Source of the DNA: Thalassotalea profundi
GTDB taxonomy: Bacteria; Pseudomonadota; Gammaproteobacteria; Enterobacterales; Alteromonadaceae
Length of the DNA: 64,000 nucleotides
NCBI RefSeq assembly: GCF_014653195.1
Contig: NZ_BNAH01000003.1
Span: 180,217-244,216, forward strand
Direction: 5' to 3'
The notes below the pieces were generated by a model, which was not told the DNA's origin, did not search any database, and saw only the letters and a list, made by a program, of their open reading frames with translations. A program made the position numbers and the translations under genes. Positions 35,161-44,083 of the stretch are shown piece after piece; within the stretch, counting starts at the first letter, position 1; every line of letters starts with the position of its first letter.

Positions 35161-37560
35161 CTAATCATCTTCTTTTCTGGGAAGTTTAATGTATAGTTTA
35201 TTAGTTTTATCGTTCTCAATATTTGATAAAATAGTGCCGTTAATTCTATTACCATTATGAATGACTTCTATCGCATCAATATCAGCCGCCGTTATATAAA
35301 ACTCAAACGATATTCCACGTATTATTCGCGTACCCTTTATTGATGATAATTTTTTAGGTAACTGTGGACTCACATAAATTTTATCCCCTTTTGCGGTAAT
35401 ACCACATAAATGTTCAACCAAGCAGCGGTAAAACCATGCGATAGTCCCCGTATTAAACAAATGACTGGAGCGACCCGCTTGCTCAGGAAACTGATGATAT
35501 GCACCGCGATAATAGTTAGGAATAAATAACGGTAATTGACCCGTTTTAAGTGCTGTTTCACTCGAAGGTACCATTAATTTTAATAAATCGAAGGCCTGAT
35601 CAATTTTATTAATTTTCAATAAACTATAAATATAAAATATGGCCGCATGGTTATACACTGAACCATTTTCCGACACACCTGGATGTTTTTGAGTTAAGCG
35701 GCCAATGTCTTCTCTCATTGCCGTATAACTAGGAGCTAGCATCATCATGCCAAATGGGGTCGATAATTGTTCCTTTACGCTAGAAATTAACTTTTCTGTT
35801 TGTTCATCATCAGCACAGTTAGATAAAATAGCCCAACTTTGAGGGTTTAGATAAATACGGCCTTCACTATCGTTATGACCACCAAACACCACATTGTTAT
35901 CTGTAATACCTCGTGCATACCAATGCCCATCCCAAAAATGTTTATTAACAGCCGCTATCATTGCTTTTTCAGCAAATAAATATTCACGATATTTGTCTAT
36001 ATCAATGTTTAGATTATATTGCTCACAAATTTCGCACCAAGATCTCACAGCATAAATAGTGGCTAGTGAAAGCCAACTTGACACACCTTTACCTTTGTAG
36101 CCCACCATGTTCATGGGGTCACACCAATCACCTTGTTCAATAAAACTAAGCCCTCGATGATCAGTCGCATTAAGCAAATAGTCTAACGCCAATTCAATAT
36201 GTTCAATAAAGGACCGTGTTTGAGTTATGTCATTAAAAGGAATTTGTTCATGTAGAAGTGACTTATCCCCTGTTTCGCTTAAATAAACAGATAAACAAAT
36301 AGGCAACCAGACACCATGGTCTGCATGAGGGACTTGATTAATATATTTTAGTTCTGCCTTCTCGTGTAATAAAATACCATCAGGCATTGCGCCATTGCTA
36401 TGTTGCTGAGATAACGCGGTAATAAATGCTAAGCGTGCTTTATTCGGCTGTATAAAACACATTCCCATAGCATCTTGAATATAATTTCGTGTTTGCGGGT
36501 CTGTACTTAATCGATTTACATCACCATGATAAAACATCTGACGTGGTAACCAATGATTAACAAACTCATCAAACTCAACATCTCCTGTTTCTAAGTGTAA
36601 ACAACCATTTCCCTGATTAAGATATTTAATATATTGCTTGGCGTGAAAATCTAAATTTCTGCCACCAAAATACTTTTCTCTCATTTGCTGAATAGCTAAT
36701 TCAGTAGATGCTGGACCAAATAGAAATTCATATTCAACTTTCCTACCACTAACAAGTTTTTCACGAAATTGCATTACCGCCGTTGGTTGTTGATAGATCG
36801 CTTCTATATTTCCTAATGTTTTATCTTGTATAGCATCAGGATTATGTAAACCGCCTTCTCCTTCGAAAAATTGTTGGTTACAATGCCAAGAGTCAGGCTT
36901 TTTATTAGACGCTAAAAAGGTTTTATCTTTAAGGTTTTTATTTTCAAAATACTGCTCGACTTTTTGATAAGGGGTCACAGAATCAGCAACAATGGCATTT
37001 AGCTCAGAATTAAAGCTTGCTGATTGGTTCATCCAAGACATATAACCTATAGAAAAATAAGGATAAACACTGATTATTCGAAATTCTTTTGATAAATTCT
37101 CAACTGTCAAAGACCAACGTTCAACTACATCTTCTGCGGTTAACGTTACAATTATAGTGATATTCAATTGTAAATGAGAAATCTGCCATTTAATTTCATT
37201 ACTACTTGCAATGAATTGGTAAGAGTCCACTTTAACGCGCATAGGTTCATGAGGCGCCGAAAATAATTCTCCGGTAGCTTCATCTTTTATATAAAAAAAA
37301 CGTCCTGGGTGATGGGCAAAATAATTATGCTCGGGTTGAATAAAAGTCTTTGCTTCAATATTAGGTGCATAAGAATATTTTGCAGGCTCAGGTTGCATAT
37401 GCTGAGCAACCACGTAACCACGACAATTAGCTTGAAGCAACATCTGAGGATTCCATAAGAATGCACAAGCATTGGGCATTGACAACGGGCTATTTAGTAC
37501 GACTTTTGACAAGTGAGAATCATTCGCTTGTTGCACATTATAATTGACATTATCAGTCAT
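35161..37560 (-). CDS. GH94 glycoside phosphorylase, probable cellobionic acid phosphorylase
   Basis: 799 residues from the ATG at 37560, chosen because GGAGGG lies 7 bases upstream; it overlaps the end of the symporter gene by 8 bases. GH94 layout: N-terminal beta-sandwich (about 25-290), helical linker, then the (alpha/alpha)6 barrel with GLSFIEQGDWCDPMNMVGYKGKG (general acid probably D481) and VSENGSVYNHAA. No signal peptide, so phosphorolysis is cytoplasmic. The length and GDWCDPMN motif fit cellobionic acid phosphorylases better than cellobiose phosphorylases (GDWND-type). Arg621 and Lys625 (RLTQK) are candidates to hold a carboxylate. A gluconokinase downstream fits products glucose-1-phosphate plus gluconate. 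Cellobiose or laminaribiose remain possible substrates. Confidence 0.85.
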   Translation of the reverse strand: MTDNVNYNVQQANDSHLSKVVLNSPLSMPNACAFLWNPQMLLQANCRGYVVAQHMQPEPAKYSYAPNIEAKTFIQPEHNYFAHHPGRFFYIKDEATGELFSAPHEPMRVKVDSYQFIASSNEIKWQISHLQLNITIIVTLTAEDVVERWSLTVENLSKEFRIISVYPYFSIGYMSWMNQSASFNSELNAIVADSVTPYQKVEQYFENKNLKDKTFLASNKKPDSWHCNQQFFEGEGGLHNPDAIQDKTLGNIEAIYQQPTAVMQFREKLVSGRKVEYEFLFGPASTELAIQQMREKYFGGRNLDFHAKQYIKYLNQGNGCLHLETGDVEFDEFVNHWLPRQMFYHGDVNRLSTDPQTRNYIQDAMGMCFIQPNKARLAFITALSQQHSNGAMPDGILLHEKAELKYINQVPHADHGVWLPICLSVYLSETGDKSLLHEQIPFNDITQTRSFIEHIELALDYLLNATDHRGLSFIEQGDWCDPMNMVGYKGKGVSSWLSLATIYAVRSWCEICEQYNLNIDIDKYREYLFAEKAMIAAVNKHFWDGHWYARGITDNNVVFGGHNDSEGRIYLNPQSWAILSNCADDEQTEKLISSVKEQLSTPFGMMMLAPSYTAMREDIGRLTQKHPGVSENGSVYNHAAIFYIYSLLKINKIDQAFDLLKLMVPSSETALKTGQLPLFIPNYYRGAYHQFPEQAGRSSHLFNTGTIAWFYRCLVEHLCGITAKGDKIYVSPQLPKKLSSIKGTRIIRGISFEFYITAADIDAIEVIHNGNRINGTILSNIENDKTNKLYIKLPRKEDD

Positions 37561-38932
37561 TATCATGCCCTCCATCTGCTGATGACTTTTTAGATGCCAG
37601 CTCAAATTGTACTTTTAACAATTCTGCATCAGAAAGCGGATATAGCCTAATCAAAAACACAGCTAAAAAAGCAAAAGCAGCTGGGATAAAGGTCATTAAT
37701 AACAAAATACCTTGTTGCGAATCACCTGTTTGCACTTGATTAGCTACATATCCCATTGAAGCAAGCAACCAACCAATCATTGCACCAGCAAAAGCACCAC
37801 CAAGCTTTTGAGCAAATGCAGCGGCTGAAAAAATCATAGCTGTTGCCCTCCTACCGGTTTTCCATTCAGAATAGTCTGCTGAGTCAGCATACATAGAAAA
37901 TACTAAAGGTGATTTTGGTCCTAAAGCAAAGCCTATAGCTATTTGTAAGATAAACATCAAAGCAATATTATCTTTCGGGATAAAATAAAAGGCAGCTGAT
38001 AACACCGCAACAATACCCATTAAACAAAGCAATAATTTTCTCTTATCAAAGAACTTTGTCATTATGGGAGTCGCAGCGGCCCCTAACATTAACGCCAGCA
38101 TATAGACCATAGAAAAGCTACCAATCAAGTCTTCACGCTCTGCGTAATATTTAAAATAAAAAGTACCAGTACTTGCCCGCAAAGATATGGTCATCATGAT
38201 GACCAGTGCTAATACAAATAATACAATCCATGGTTTATTTTTTGTTAAGTCTTTTAAGTCTTGAATAACAGAGGTTTGTTGATTTTTGGGTGGCGATATA
38301 CGCTCTTTAGTTGAAAAGAATGTGAAGATAAATAAACCAGCAGCTACAAGACCATAAAGCCCCATCGTGTATTGCCAACCAGCCGCAGTATCTCCCTGTC
38401 CTAACGCTACTACCAGTTCAGGTGTTAAGTAAGCAACTAAACTCCCCCCAGAAAAAGCACCAATAAAGCGAAAACTCGTTAAAGTGGTTCGTTGTTGAGA
38501 GTTGCCAGTGATGACGCCTAGTAAAGCACCGTAAGGGACATTAATAAAGGTATAAGCCAACATCATGAAGATGTACGTTGCATAAGCCCAAATTATTTTC
38601 CCATTATCATCTAAATCAGGAACAGTGAAAGTTAATACTCCTGCAGCCACAATAGGTATGATCCCCCATAGTAAATAAGGTCTGAATTTACCAAAACGGG
38701 TTTGTGTTCTATCAGCAAGTGCTCCCATTAACGGATCAGAAAAAGCATCAATTAGCCGTGTAACTAACATCATGGTTCCCACAGTAGCTGCAGAGATCCC
38801 AAATACATCGGTATAAAAAATAAAAAGAAAAACATCAAATACACGCCAATAAAAATTCGAAGCGACATCACCACAGGCGTAGCCTATTTTTTCTTTTAAT
38901 GTTAACTGCTTATTGAATGTAGATTTTTCCAT
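37553..38932 (-). CDS. GPH-family glycoside:cation symporter
   Basis: 459 residues from the ATG at 38932 (in-frame ATGs at 38944 and 38953 are possible). MelB/YicJ type with 12 helices: MEKSTFNKQLTLKEKIGYACGD at the start, then DVFLFIFYTDVFGISAATVGTMMLVTRLIDAFSDPLMGALADRT, GKFRPYLLWG and the C-terminal SADYSEWKTGRRATAMIFSAAAF. Imports a glycoside with Na+ or H+. First gene of the leftward operon, and the GH94 start lies inside its end, so its cargo is probably the phosphorylase substrate. The LacI-type operator at 39008-39021 lies 76 bases upstream. Confidence 0.9.
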   Translation of the reverse strand: MEKSTFNKQLTLKEKIGYACGDVASNFYWRVFDVFLFIFYTDVFGISAATVGTMMLVTRLIDAFSDPLMGALADRTQTRFGKFRPYLLWGIIPIVAAGVLTFTVPDLDDNGKIIWAYATYIFMMLAYTFINVPYGALLGVITGNSQQRTTLTSFRFIGAFSGGSLVAYLTPELVVALGQGDTAAGWQYTMGLYGLVAAGLFIFTFFSTKERISPPKNQQTSVIQDLKDLTKNKPWIVLFVLALVIMMTISLRASTGTFYFKYYAEREDLIGSFSMVYMLALMLGAAATPIMTKFFDKRKLLLCLMGIVAVLSAAFYFIPKDNIALMFILQIAIGFALGPKSPLVFSMYADSADYSEWKTGRRATAMIFSAAAFAQKLGGAFAGAMIGWLLASMGYVANQVQTGDSQQGILLLMTFIPAAFAFLAVFLIRLYPLSDAELLKVQFELASKKSSADGGHDND

Positions 38933-39007
38933 AAGAATTCTCATTGATCTCATTATTATTATAATTTACAAGGCAAACATCTTTATAACTTATCACTAAA
39001 GCAAAAA

Positions 39008-39021
39008 TGTAAGCGCTTTCA
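39008..39021. promoter_or_regulatory. LacI-type operator 1
   Basis: TGTAAGCGCTTTCA; palindromic core AAGCGCTT, typical of LacI/GalR operators. It lies 76 bases before the GPH symporter start and probably controls the leftward operon. Confidence 0.85.
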
Positions 39022-39242
39022 ATACTAACTAATATAACTCATATTTTTCAATGTTTATTTCAAATACAATTAGAATAAAAGCTCTATATGCAATAATTAC
39101 AAATTATTCATAAGACAAAATAACCCTATATAAAACATGAGTTTATACTGTTTTTATTGATATTACCCCTTATGAATTTAGAAATAATTTTAATTTTATT
39201 AACGAAAAAAGTTGACGTGTACAAACATTGAGCATAACGTAT

Positions 39243-39256
39243 TGTAAGCGCTTTCA
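39243..39256. promoter_or_regulatory. LacI-type operator 2
   Basis: TGTAAGCGCTTTCA, identical to operator 1. Its centre is 58 bp from that of operator 3, so both may be occupied together at the TonB-receptor promoter. Confidence 0.87.
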
Positions 39257-39300
39257 ATTTAGGTTAATCATATTTGGTTAACTATTTTTTTTAAATATAA

Positions 39301-39314
39301 TGTAAGCGCTTACA
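39301..39314. promoter_or_regulatory. LacI-type operator 3
   Basis: TGTAAGCGCTTACA, the only fully symmetric copy, 57 bases before the receptor start. Confidence 0.9.
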
Positions 39315-39370
39315 GAGATAATTATAAAAACTTATAAAATACGAAATATTGAAAATCGAGGGAGAATCCA

Positions 39371-42370
39371 ATGAATAATAAGTCCTTTAAAAAAACTAAA
39401 TTAGTGACTAGTTTGTCCATTATATTAGGCACTATGCCTATGGCAGCTATTCATGCAGAAGAAGCATCAGCAGAAAAAGAAATAGAAGTTATTCAAGTAA
39501 CAGGTATACGTGGTAGTACACAAGCAAGTATTAATGCGAAACGTTTTGCTTCATCACAAGTTGATACTATTTCTGCAGAAGATATAGGTAAACTTCCAGA
39601 TGTCACAATTACAGATTCATTACAACGTATTACAGGTGTACAAATTGAACGTGTTGCAGGTGAAGGTGGCCCTGTTCAAATACGTGGACTTCCTCAAATT
39701 GGTACAACAATGAATGGTGAAACCTTTTTAAGTGCCACAACTATCGATACTTCAGGTGCTGATTTTGGTGATTTACCCGCACAACTTTTCTCCGGAGTTG
39801 AAGTGTATAAATCAGCGCAATCTAAAAATACCGCTTCAGGTATAGCCGGTGCTATTGACTTAAAAACTCGTCGTCCATTCGATCTAGAAAAAGGCTTTAC
39901 ATTTGCCGGTGGTGCTGAATTAATTCGTGGTTCAATCAGTGACACAAACGATACCAATATTAATGGATTATTTAATTATAATGCGGATAATTTTGGCTTT
40001 TTAGTAGCAGCTGTAACCACAGATGTTACTTTAGCTACAGATTATAATGGTCATAACGATACTTCTGAAAATGGTGGTATCGGCTGGACGAGTAATTCTC
40101 ATGCTTGGGGAGCTGGAACTCCTGGTGCAGATCACTACATTGTACCCCATGGTTTTACCGCCTTTAATAAGCAAGAAGAGCGTGAACGTGATGCACTTCA
40201 ATTGTCATTTCAAGCGGATCTAGGAGATGGCTTTGAAATAGTTGCTGACTATTTTTATACCTCACAAGATCGCTTTAACAACCGCCGAGGCTTTAACCAT
40301 AACTCTCGCTGGCAGGGTTACGCTGATTATGCCATCCCTACTTCATATACTGGCGACTCTTACGTTGATGCTGATGGCGTAACGTGGAATGGTGTTGATG
40401 CTTATGAAATAGCTCCTTATCGTTTACAAACATTTACCCAAGTAAACGTTAACGAAGAAATTTCTCACAATTTTAACTTAGAACTTAATTATGACAATGG
40501 CGGCGCGTTAACGGGTCAAGTTCGTGCCACACGCTCTAAAGCCACTGCAAAAATGCGCCATGCCTATGGCGAAGGTGATATTTTAAGTATTGATTCAGGC
40601 TCAATAGTTACAGGTCCTGGTAATTTAACCCCTGCTCAATATTGTAATAATGGTGAAGAGATCATTGGCGATCTAGGTGGTTGTATGGGTACTTTCTCTC
40701 AAGGTATCCAAGATAGTGACTTCTTATTAACTTATGATGCATCAGGCACTCACCCAGCCTTTGGTGGATTTGATCAAATGGTTGATGGTGGCAAAGGTGT
40801 ACGTTCAGTAGCTGATTATATGGCTGACCTTGACTCTTATCACATTGGCGCATTTTCATCTGAAGGTAATACTGACGATGAAGGTACAATCAATACGTTT
40901 AGTACCAAGTGGAACTATGCTTTAGAAGACCATGCTTTTATTACAAGTATTGATTTTGGTATTCGTTTTATGGAACGTGAAGTTGATCATGACCAATTTA
41001 CCTATACTTCTGAATTTGGTGATGGTTGTGATATCGCTCAATGGAAAGCAGTAGATCAAAACTATACAGAAAGTACATGTCAAGATACAGCAGGCGCTGG
41101 TGAAATGGTAAATGGCACATGGACACCATATACCTTGCTTAACCCTACTCGCTTAGATCAACACACTTCTGTTTCATGGCAAACTGATTTTGGTGGTGTA
41201 ACAGGTATACCGGGACTATGGTCTATAGACCCAGAAAACTTCCGTGACCCACGTCAATGGCATTTAGATACTTTTGGCAATGTACAACGCACTGAAAATG
41301 GTGGTCGTACTTATGATGTTGCTTTAGATGAAACTTCTGCGTTTGCTCAAATTAATTTTGAATATGAAAACCTAAGCGGTAACGTAGGTATGAAAGTAAT
41401 TAAATCAGATCTATACGTTAAACAAAACTTAGTAGGACCTAACTTACCACATTCAGGATTAGGTCCGGATATTGGTGATGCGGTAACAGATAGAAGCTTT
41501 ACTGATTATTTACCTTCATTAAACGTTGCTTATAAAGCCTCAGAAGAAATCGTATTACGTGGTGCCTATTCTAAAAATATGCAAGCATTAAACCTTGCTC
41601 AATGGGGTGACGGTAAATCTGTTGGTTTAATTTTTGACAACGATTGTAATTGTATGCGTGTTGTCAACGGTACTTTAAACGGTAACCCAGAGTTAAATCC
41701 ATGGCGTTCAACAAACTATTCACTTTCTGCAGAATACTATGCAGGTGAAGCATCAATGGCGTATGTTGCAACCTATAAAATCGATATTGAAAGCTTTACG
41801 CAAAGTGACACTATTATGGTTGATGAGCCTGATTCAGATGGTGTGAGTCGTGGACCATGGCCGTTTACTGCTAACGTACAAGGTGCTGGTGGTAACGTAA
41901 CGGGTTACGAAATCGGTGGTAAACTTGCTTTGAGTGATGTTGTTGATTCTGACAGTATTTTTGCTAACTTTGGTATAGATGCTAACTACACTTACAGTGA
42001 TAGCTCACAAGAAAGTAAAGACATTTATGGTAAAGACTTACCATTTGAAGGAATGTCAAAAGACACGTACAACTTTGTACTTTGGTATGAACAAGAAGAA
42101 TTTTCTACTCGTTTAGCATGGAACTCTCGTAGCCCACGCTTAATTACCAATGGTACAGCTGATACTGGTGGCCAATCATTATACCAAGATGATTATTCAC
42201 AACTTGATATTAGCGCCACTTATAATGTAAATGAGAACGTAAGCGTTTATATTAATGGCTCAAATATTTTGGAAGAGTTTCAACAAACCTATATTGAATT
42301 CTCTGATCAAAAAGCGTTCCAAAATATATATGAAGCTCGCTGGACGCTTGGCGCTCGCGTTAGTTTCTAA
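39371..42370 (+). CDS. TonB-dependent receptor, probable beta-glucan oligosaccharide uptake
   Basis: 999 residues. Signal peptide ending ...MAAIHAEE, TonB-box-like EVIQVTGIRGS (about 40), plug domain (about 55-170) with IGKLPDVTITDSLQRITGVQIER and GVEVYKSAQSKNTASGIAGAIDLKTRRP, and a long beta-barrel ending in WTLGARVSF. The VTGIRGS type of receptor is the CUT-like carbohydrate class common in Alteromonadales and Caulobacter. GGAGAA lies 5 bases before the ATG. Two LacI-type operators precede the gene and a terminator follows it. Substrate is inferred from the GH3/GH1/GH94 neighbours: beta-glucan oligosaccharides or aldobionates. Confidence 0.92.
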   Translation: MNNKSFKKTKLVTSLSIILGTMPMAAIHAEEASAEKEIEVIQVTGIRGSTQASINAKRFASSQVDTISAEDIGKLPDVTITDSLQRITGVQIERVAGEGGPVQIRGLPQIGTTMNGETFLSATTIDTSGADFGDLPAQLFSGVEVYKSAQSKNTASGIAGAIDLKTRRPFDLEKGFTFAGGAELIRGSISDTNDTNINGLFNYNADNFGFLVAAVTTDVTLATDYNGHNDTSENGGIGWTSNSHAWGAGTPGADHYIVPHGFTAFNKQEERERDALQLSFQADLGDGFEIVADYFYTSQDRFNNRRGFNHNSRWQGYADYAIPTSYTGDSYVDADGVTWNGVDAYEIAPYRLQTFTQVNVNEEISHNFNLELNYDNGGALTGQVRATRSKATAKMRHAYGEGDILSIDSGSIVTGPGNLTPAQYCNNGEEIIGDLGGCMGTFSQGIQDSDFLLTYDASGTHPAFGGFDQMVDGGKGVRSVADYMADLDSYHIGAFSSEGNTDDEGTINTFSTKWNYALEDHAFITSIDFGIRFMEREVDHDQFTYTSEFGDGCDIAQWKAVDQNYTESTCQDTAGAGEMVNGTWTPYTLLNPTRLDQHTSVSWQTDFGGVTGIPGLWSIDPENFRDPRQWHLDTFGNVQRTENGGRTYDVALDETSAFAQINFEYENLSGNVGMKVIKSDLYVKQNLVGPNLPHSGLGPDIGDAVTDRSFTDYLPSLNVAYKASEEIVLRGAYSKNMQALNLAQWGDGKSVGLIFDNDCNCMRVVNGTLNGNPELNPWRSTNYSLSAEYYAGEASMAYVATYKIDIESFTQSDTIMVDEPDSDGVSRGPWPFTANVQGAGGNVTGYEIGGKLALSDVVDSDSIFANFGIDANYTYSDSSQESKDIYGKDLPFEGMSKDTYNFVLWYEQEEFSTRLAWNSRSPRLITNGTADTGGQSLYQDDYSQLDISATYNVNENVSVYINGSNILEEFQQTYIEFSDQKAFQNIYEARWTLGARVSF

Positions 42371-42422
42371 GTTATGTTTACTGTTGTAATATAAACAGTA
42401 GCATTATAGATATAAAGCGATT

Positions 42423-42450
42423 AAAACCGTCACAGCTTGTGACGGTTTTT
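42423..42450 (+). terminator. Terminator after the TonB receptor
   Basis: ACCGTCACA-GCT-TGTGACGGT stem with flanking A and T runs, about 53 bases after the receptor stop and before the halogenase-like gene. Part of the transcription may read through, since no operator or other palindrome precedes the next gene. Confidence 0.88.
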
Positions 42451-42504
42451 TATTATTAAGGTATAAAAGCCTATCGGCATTGCGAAATAAAAAGGTCAAA
42501 ATGC

Positions 42505-44016
42505 ATGACAAATAATAAAAAAATTAACAGTATTGTTATTGTTGGCGGAGGTACTGCCGGTTGGATGACCGCAGCAGCACTAAGCCAACATTTTAAAGAA
42601 AAAAACGTTAACATTACCCTCGTTGAATCATCTCAGCTTGGTACAATCGGTGTTGGCGAAGCCACTATTCCCACATTAAGACGATTTTATCAAAAACTCG
42701 GATTTTCAGATTTAGAGGTATTAAAATCGACAGCAGCAACCTGCAAACTAGGTATCGAATTTAAAGATTGGTATAAAATAGATACGACGTTTATCCACCC
42801 TTTTGGTCTCTACGGTCAAGGCACGAAAGACGTTGATTTTCATCACTATTGGTTAAGATATACTTTAAACGGCGGACAACAACCATTAACCGATTTCTCC
42901 TTAGGAGTTAGGCTTGCCAATGAAAATAAATTTACCTTTCCTAAGGATAAACCAGAGAGCCAGTTAGACATTTTTGATTGGGCATTACACTTTGATGCGG
43001 CGCTGTTTGCCAAATTAATGCGCGAGTACTCATTAAAGAATAATGTGACATTAATCGATAATAAAATTGTTGATGTGACACTTGATAGCCACGGCGATAT
43101 AAATTCATTAGTGTTTGATGATAAAACAACACATCATTCTGATTTATTTATCGATTGCTCAGGTTTTAGGGCATTATTAATTGAAGAGGCATTAAACACA
43201 GGTTATGAAGATTGGAGCCAATGGCTTGTTTGCGATCGAGCTGTAGCTGTTCAAAGCAAAAGTGTCGACGCCCCACCCCCTCGTACCATATCTACAGCAG
43301 TAAAGGCAGGTTGGCAATGGCGTATTCCGCTACAGCACCGTCAAGGTAACGGTTATGTGTATAGTAGCCGATACACCAGCGACGAAGAAGCAAAAGCTTG
43401 TTTATTGGCAAATGTAGAAGGTGAAATATTGCATGAGCCGCGCATGTTCACTTTTACACCTGGGCGAAGAAAACAAGCCTGGAGCAAAAACTGTATTGCG
43501 ATTGGTCTCTCTAGTGGTTTTTTAGAGCCTTTAGAGTCCACCAGTATTGCCCTAGTAGAAACAGCCATTGAAAAAGTGATACAGTCGTTCGATAGTACCT
43601 CATATAACCAAGAAACTATCACTCGCTTTAATGAAGTAACTACAATGGAATATGAAAGAGTTAGGGACTTCATCATATTGCACTATAAAGCAAATCAACG
43701 TAACGACTCACCTCTTTGGCAATATTGTCGTGAAATGAAGTTACCTCAATTGCTTGCAGAGAAGCTTGAGCGTTATCAAAATAATGGTGAAATATTACGC
43801 TATCCGTTTGAAATATTCGGTAAAGACAGTTGGTTAGCTATTTTTAATGGTTTTGCTATTACACCTAAAACCTATAATGCAAGAGCTGATAACATGCCCC
43901 TTGATTATTTGAATAGTAATCTAAGCTTTATGTCTAAAAAAGTAAAAGAATCTGCTAAAAATGCACCAAGCCATGAATATTTCTTAAAAGAGTATTGTCA
44001 ATTTATTAATGATTAA
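42505..44016 (+). CDS. Flavin-dependent tryptophan-halogenase family protein
   Basis: 503 residues. FAD-binding GGGTAGWMTAAAL (14-25), GVGEATIPTL, the halogenase motif WxWxIP as GWQWRIP (269-275), and GLSSGFLEPLESTSIALV. Compared from memory with PrnA, the catalytic Lys (K79) corresponds to K81 in ATCKLGIEFKDW and the catalytic Glu-Ser (E346-S347) to E344-S345, so the chemistry could be intact. No flavin reductase or indole biosynthetic gene is nearby. Homologues recur next to TonB receptors in sugar loci of marine bacteria, with unknown substrate. It lies behind the receptor's terminator and converges with the FucP-type permease. Confidence 0.9.
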   Translation: MTNNKKINSIVIVGGGTAGWMTAAALSQHFKEKNVNITLVESSQLGTIGVGEATIPTLRRFYQKLGFSDLEVLKSTAATCKLGIEFKDWYKIDTTFIHPFGLYGQGTKDVDFHHYWLRYTLNGGQQPLTDFSLGVRLANENKFTFPKDKPESQLDIFDWALHFDAALFAKLMREYSLKNNVTLIDNKIVDVTLDSHGDINSLVFDDKTTHHSDLFIDCSGFRALLIEEALNTGYEDWSQWLVCDRAVAVQSKSVDAPPPRTISTAVKAGWQWRIPLQHRQGNGYVYSSRYTSDEEAKACLLANVEGEILHEPRMFTFTPGRRKQAWSKNCIAIGLSSGFLEPLESTSIALVETAIEKVIQSFDSTSYNQETITRFNEVTTMEYERVRDFIILHYKANQRNDSPLWQYCREMKLPQLLAEKLERYQNNGEILRYPFEIFGKDSWLAIFNGFAITPKTYNARADNMPLDYLNSNLSFMSKKVKESAKNAPSHEYFLKEYCQFIND

Positions 44017-44030
44017 CATGTAAAAAAAAC

Positions 44031-44069
44031 AATAAAATCAAGCAACAACATTCGTTGCTTGATTTTATT
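44031..44069. terminator. Bidirectional terminator, halogenase / sugar permease
   Basis: A 16-bp perfect stem (44031-44046 pairing with 44054-44069, core AAATCAAGCAAC/GTTGCTTGATTT) with a 7-base loop, between the convergent genes. Confidence 0.92.
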
Positions 44070-44083
44070 TTTACAACGTCCGC

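Larger units (their letters stand above)
38954..39370. promoter_or_regulatory. Divergent promoter region of the beta-glucan locus (417 bp)
   Basis: A gene-free, very AT-rich region between the leftward GPH-GH94 operon and the rightward TonB receptor. It holds three copies of the 14-bp LacI-type palindrome (39008, 39243, 39301), one near the leftward gene and two near the receptor. No second gene or known RNA was recognised. Confidence 0.85.

Noticed and set aside
42236..42250. AACGTAAGCGTTTAT within the TonB receptor gene as a sixth LacI operator
   Set aside because: It lacks the GCGC centre of the other five copies and lies inside coding sequence.
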